This document shows positions 59,894 to 64,000 of a stretch of 64,000 bases of DNA, in pieces. A program made the position numbers and the translations under genes. Where the stretch lies: the NCBI GenBank assembly GCA_947568835.1, contig OX387605.1, positions 8,250,418 to 8,314,417 of the forward strand, given 5' to 3'. Each line of letters starts with the position of its first letter. The first letter of the stretch is position 1. This DNA is from Protonemura montana (Eukaryota > Arthropoda > Insecta > Plecoptera > Nemouridae). Below the pieces are notes generated by a model. It was not told the origin of the DNA and searched no databases. It saw only the letters and a program-made list of their open reading frames with translations.

Positions 59894-59899
59894 AATAAA
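59894..59899 (+). terminator. Candidate poly(A) signal AATAAA
   Basis: First canonical AATAAA after the stop of the small protein gene, about 450 bases downstream. Confidence 0.4.
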
Positions 59900-61914
59900 T
59901 CACCGATCGCATACAGCAGCTAGCGCCTCCTTCGTACTGATGACTTTCGCCCGTAAATGGCGCCCATGACCCATAACTTGCGTTGACCATGGTCGATTTT
60001 TTGTCATACATTTCTGAGAATGTGTAGGATTTCTCAGCTGAAGACATTGTTCCGATGGTCTCCATTCTCTCTAGAGGAACATGAGAGGGCTGTTTTTTCG
60101 GCTATTGCCCCTACGGTCACTGCCAGGCGCGGGCGATGCATTCATGGCACATGGCACCACAGTTTGCCTGCGCCAAGTCTTTTCAGGACACGGATTGCAG
60201 CAACAAAATTCTGGTCCATGATTGTGCTATCATTCATTGCCCGTGGAAGAGCGCTGGTGCAAAATAGCTGTCTGTATAGCGTAGTTCCTCACCGAGAGGG
60301 CGGTAACGTGACTCTGAGATCGTGATCGCGACTGAATGTTTTCCATGCACTCGGGTGATGCAACAACGCCTCCATGGAGCGATCGGCGCTCTTATCACTT
60401 CGTACCTGAGAATCCTGAGATTCTTTGAAGATGCAATTTGACTTTCCACTCTCGTCGTCTGTCATCGAAGTGCTTGGTTCGGTCGAGGGACGAATTCGCT
60501 ACGCAACGTCCCAAGCATCTCGCTTTGCGTGTGGGAAATTGCTAGCGCGTACTTCGCGGACCACACGTGCACGTTTTAAAGGACAGAAGTGCAGTGAGTC
60601 CTGGAAGAAACTGACGGTAGGACCTACAGGACTTCATTCTATCACAGAAACATAATGATCCTGAGTCGCAGGTGGGATTCTGACAAAGAAAAAAACAGGT
60701 CTTCGAGCTCGTTTTTATGGCCGAGTGGTTTCGATAAGGATACGGATTTTATTTTATTCTGACCAACCCGAGCCGCAACTTGAGTGCTGCTGCTTTGGGC
60801 TTAGCTGATCATGAACTACTTCTATAGAAATTGATCGATGATGACATTTTAGGCACGATCATTTTGGCTTTGCTCGCTTTTCATGCCCGAAAAGGGCACG
60901 TTCCCATGTTGGTTTGTTCGTTTCGGAGCTTATGTAGACTGCCCGTGCCATCAGCGTAGACATTTGCGATAGGGATGAACCTTATCACTGTTATTATAAT
61001 AACCCAGCCTGTATAATTAGATACCACTTTTAAGTACACTTTTTAAGTAAGCAGGTGAATCATCGCAAACATTTGTGCATGGAAAATAATTCATTACAAT
61101 TCTGTATGCAGATAATGCTTGCCAGGAAATCCATTCAAATATTCCTGTTTGAAAACAAGTGCCTATTGTTAAAGGAAACAGTAGTTATCACAATCACTAA
61201 AACGTTTTTTAACGTTTTGTTAGCTGAAGCGAGATCCGATGAACTATGAAGCAAGTCATCCGCCGTTTGCTCGTACTGCAGCACGAACTCCGTCTCATTG
61301 GCGTTGGTTTCAATGCAGGCATCGCCAGGCCACTGCAAATTGCAAGAAGCTATTTGCGTGATGCGTAATTCATATACACAGGACGCATTAGATCCCACAC
61401 ACATACACGCGGACATGACATACGCGTGCACGACGGCGAAATAAACCCTATAGATAAATACATCCTCTCTGTGCCGGGAGACTAAATCCTGGCGGCCATT
61501 GCAGACGTGCATCATTCCCGAATTTCTAGGGGAGAGGGGTTTGCTAATTCCAACTAGCGAAGCACACTTTCCACATTATGCATACGAATTGAATATCCGA
61601 ATTCAATCTCCTTGTTAGCCGCTTAACTAACAGGGTCAAACGATGCCCTTTTAGAAGTGCCATGAGAATTAAGTAAGACAATAAATTACGTTCAAAGCTG
61701 GTCATGTGCCCGCCTATCTACTTGCTAATTTATAGTTCCGATTAAAAGTATGCCTATTTGTTTAAATTATGCTGGTTTCTAATACGCTTGTTTCTACGAA
61801 ACGTTTGTTTCTGGTTCATAATTGCGTGTTCATTTTAATTGTCGTCCATGTGCTCGCGCAGGGTAATTGTGTAATGTGTATTAAGATTACGCTCTTGTCA
61901 TTCTGTTTTTGTAG
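59900..61914. other. Non-coding spacer
   Basis: No exon or RNA gene supported; short chance frames only. Confidence 0.45.
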
Positions 61915-61985
61915 TTGTTGCCAAAAATGAGGACCGCGTTATCCTTGCGACAAAGGCATTTGTGCGGTCTCGTCGCGTGTGCTAA
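61915..61985 (+). CDS. Weak terminal-exon candidate
   Basis: An excellent acceptor (CTCTTGTCATTCTGTTTTTGTAG without its first bases) is followed by a frame needing one base from the previous exon: VAKNEDRVILATKAFVRSRR then VC and TAA (61983-61985). A second frame is also open. Without an upstream partner in matching phase it remains a guess. Confidence 0.2.
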
Positions 61986-62298
61986 CGTCCTAATGAGCTG
62001 GATCGGTAATCTCAAATGAAATACCATGCATTTAACTAAAAATAACTTTGCGTGCGTCGCGAAGAAACTGTGTGGTGACTTTGACTTGTCGCCACTGAGG
62101 TCCTTTTGGTTTTCGAAAGTCTCGCAGGAGTCCTCGATGGTAGATCCACGTGGCACGATGCAAGCCTCGCGAGTCCACCTACAAGGATTCCTTCGACCGC
62201 AAAAATAACCGCATTTATATTCATGACATCACCATTCACCGAGTAAGTAAACTCACCTTCGTTTTCACTTAAAATTCATAAGCAACTCGACTTGAAGT

Positions 62299-62334
62299 AC
62301 ATGCTTGAGCCCATGCTTGAGCCCATGCTTCAAC
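62299..62334. repeat. 12-bp tandem repeat, three units
   Basis: CATGCTTGAGCC occurs twice exactly and is followed by a third, diverged unit CATGCTTCAACT. Confidence 0.9.
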
Positions 62335-63232
62335 TCATGTCGCGTGAATGAATTATGTCCGCCTTCTTCTTGCCATAGGGAACTCGGGTAGGGCTGACGG
62401 AACTCGTTTTTGTTTAGTATTTTCACATTTCTAAGCTACGAAAATTCGCATTCAGTTCACCTTTCGAGTTTGATTCCTAGCTGTTTGAAAAGTTCTATGC
62501 GAAGTTTGAGGTGGTTTTAGCTATGGTTGTCTTGATTACTGGTGTTATCCAACAGTGATGAAACGATTGCAGCATGAGAACAAACCGAGGAACATCTATC
62601 AGATCGATGGTCGTCAAATCTTTGTTAGCCCTTTGGATTGCGGGGCAAGCTAATATTTACACGTGAAAATTCTTGTGTACTCTTCGTGCTTCGTGGCGAG
62701 TCCAATGCCCATTTTCCCACAGCTACCGCAGCGTGTTGATGGTTAGTAAACATGGCTTGCTGATTGATTGGCTAACAGGCGCTGATTGCACCGATCAGCC
62801 TCGAGCATACTAAATATCAACTACCCCTCATGCAACGCGAAACTCGCATCATACGATGATAAAAATCCAATCTAACTTTTGAACTGCGGAAGTGGATTGG
62901 TGGTGTCGATATAGCAGTGCTTGATTTGCAATCGTTCAAGCCTGCAATATCGGAGAGTGTTCTCGTTTCAATCGTAGAATGAAGCTATGTATTTTTATGC
63001 CAATGTCTAGTGGTTCGTTCTATGCCACCTTGCGGCTCACGGTTAGATTATAATACGTTGTACCGCAACGGATGTGGATGTCGCATGTGTTTGTGGTGAA
63101 AACAAGCTGACAGGGGTAAGCGAGCGACGCCCTGTTAGTCCCAGTTTCGACGCCATTCCCGCCAGATGAGCGTCCTTTTTCATTTAACCATCTCTCCAAC
63201 TTTAGTCACCCCTTCTGCATTTCGGTGGGGTA

Positions 63233-63248
63233 GGGGGGGGGGGGGGGG
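63233..63248. repeat. Run of 16 G
   Basis: Homopolymer G run. Confidence 0.9.
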
Positions 63249-64000
63249 CACGCGTTTTCACTAACTGGCAATCCCTTGGATTCCTGGAGCGCGAGATTTG
63301 GTAAGTGCCTTTCCCTCGCCGCTCCCCCAATGTACCGTGGGCGATAAAAAAATCGACATGAAGGGTGGACCGTTTTGATGAGTTTTCAGGGCGGTGGAGG
63401 CTTGCGACTGGATGGACCACACTAGATCGTTCCTGAAACCATTGGTTTCACGAACGCATTAGTCTTTGCGGAATTCTCCTCTGACCGCCTCTTGGCAGTC
63501 CTCTCCCGGTGAATTCTCGAGGTGTAATTGGCGTAGTAATTTCGCTCGCCCTCACCGCGCGCGACAAGCGATCACTCTTCTTGCCGCGATATGTCGGGCT
63601 GCAGTAAACAAACCATGAATCGGGCCTGCGATGGCTCTCTTTTCTGTTGCAAAGGCGAAGGCGACCACCGTTAGGATATGGTTTTTCTCGCTCCGACAAA
63701 GACGGAGTGATGACAGTAATGGTGCCTCATAGTTCTATGGACATACAGGTACGACGCGCAAATGCCTTTTGTCAGCAGAAAAGACCACAATCCTACGCAA
63801 ATTTTTGTGAAATGAGACTTGATTATGCATGATGCGAATTCACGTCTCCTGTCAAAGACCTCGCGAGGCTGAATTTTGACTTCGTTTACCCACCCGGTCG
63901 ACGGCGACTAAGTGCCGCACCCTCGACGCCAGTGTCAGCCTGGCGAGGTGTGGCACTCCGCGCCTTGCGCTGTCTCAACTTTGTCTCAACGTCTTCCCAC

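Larger units (their letters stand above)
61986..64000. other. Non-coding spacer
   Basis: Contains a 12-bp tandem at 62299-62334, a 16-G run at 63233-63248 and opposing donor-like sites (plus GTAAGT at 62233, minus GTGAGT at 62247-62252). The plus-strand frame before 62233 reads TYKDSFDRKNNRIYIHDIT, but no acceptor precedes it. The 63100-63900 part is GC-richer. Confidence 0.4.

Noticed and set aside
1-64000. Prokaryotic systems: CRISPR arrays, operons, prophage, toxin-antitoxin
   Set aside because: No direct-repeat/spacer pattern, no tandem long ORFs and no ribosome-binding sites. The window is eukaryotic in structure.

Overview
This looks like nuclear DNA from an animal, most likely an arthropod; a tick or related chelicerate is my best guess. 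The evidence is the eukaryotic texture: long non-coding stretches, short exons bounded by GT...AG splice sites, poly(A) signals, homopolymer and microsatellite runs, and Pol III-type retroposons. Coding segments favour C or G at third positions and sit in CpG-rich islands, while introns and spacers are AT-richer. Bacterial operons, Shine-Dalgarno starts, CRISPR arrays and phage genes are absent. The tick guess is an inference from general style and is not proven.

Layout. 1-9 kb is a repeat-rich, gene-poor flank with a tRNA-like SINE, two related copies of a retroposon whose 5' part resembles 5S rRNA (4395-4821 and 8326-8760, both on the minus strand), a cluster of three CACGTG boxes, and one weak minus-strand exon candidate. 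9-29 kb is mostly empty, with a coding-like segment at 9.2 kb, an LINE-like (ATT)n tail at 13 kb, a possible secreted-peptide gene start on the minus strand at 18.3-18.5 kb, and a 13-bp inverted repeat pair at 19.9 kb. 29.4-36.8 kb carries the best supported gene: the last two exons of a plus-strand membrane receptor, probably a class A GPCR, separated by a 7.1-kb intron that contains a recursive-splice-like site. About 1 kb further on, a first exon of a basic, probably nuclear protein starts at 37765. 40.5-46.3 kb has a CpG-rich promoter-like block, an exon ending in a donor at 41490 and two weaker downstream exon candidates. 46.3-56.9 kb is mainly non-coding with one GC-rich exon candidate at 54.6 kb whose strand is uncertain. 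56.9-59.9 kb holds what may be a complete small gene: CpG-rich 5' UTR exon, two coding exons in matching phase (97 residues), stop and AATAAA.

The genes here show no evident shared pathway. They look like independent eukaryotic genes spread through repeat-bearing spacer. I identified exons by reading frame, codon composition, splice signals and phase agreement; no homology search was possible, so most exon calls are hypotheses with the stated confidence. The most unusual items are the 5S-like SINE pair, the recursive-splice-like site in the receptor intron, the receptor's optional alternative donor, and the small 97-residue gene with an open antisense frame in its intron.
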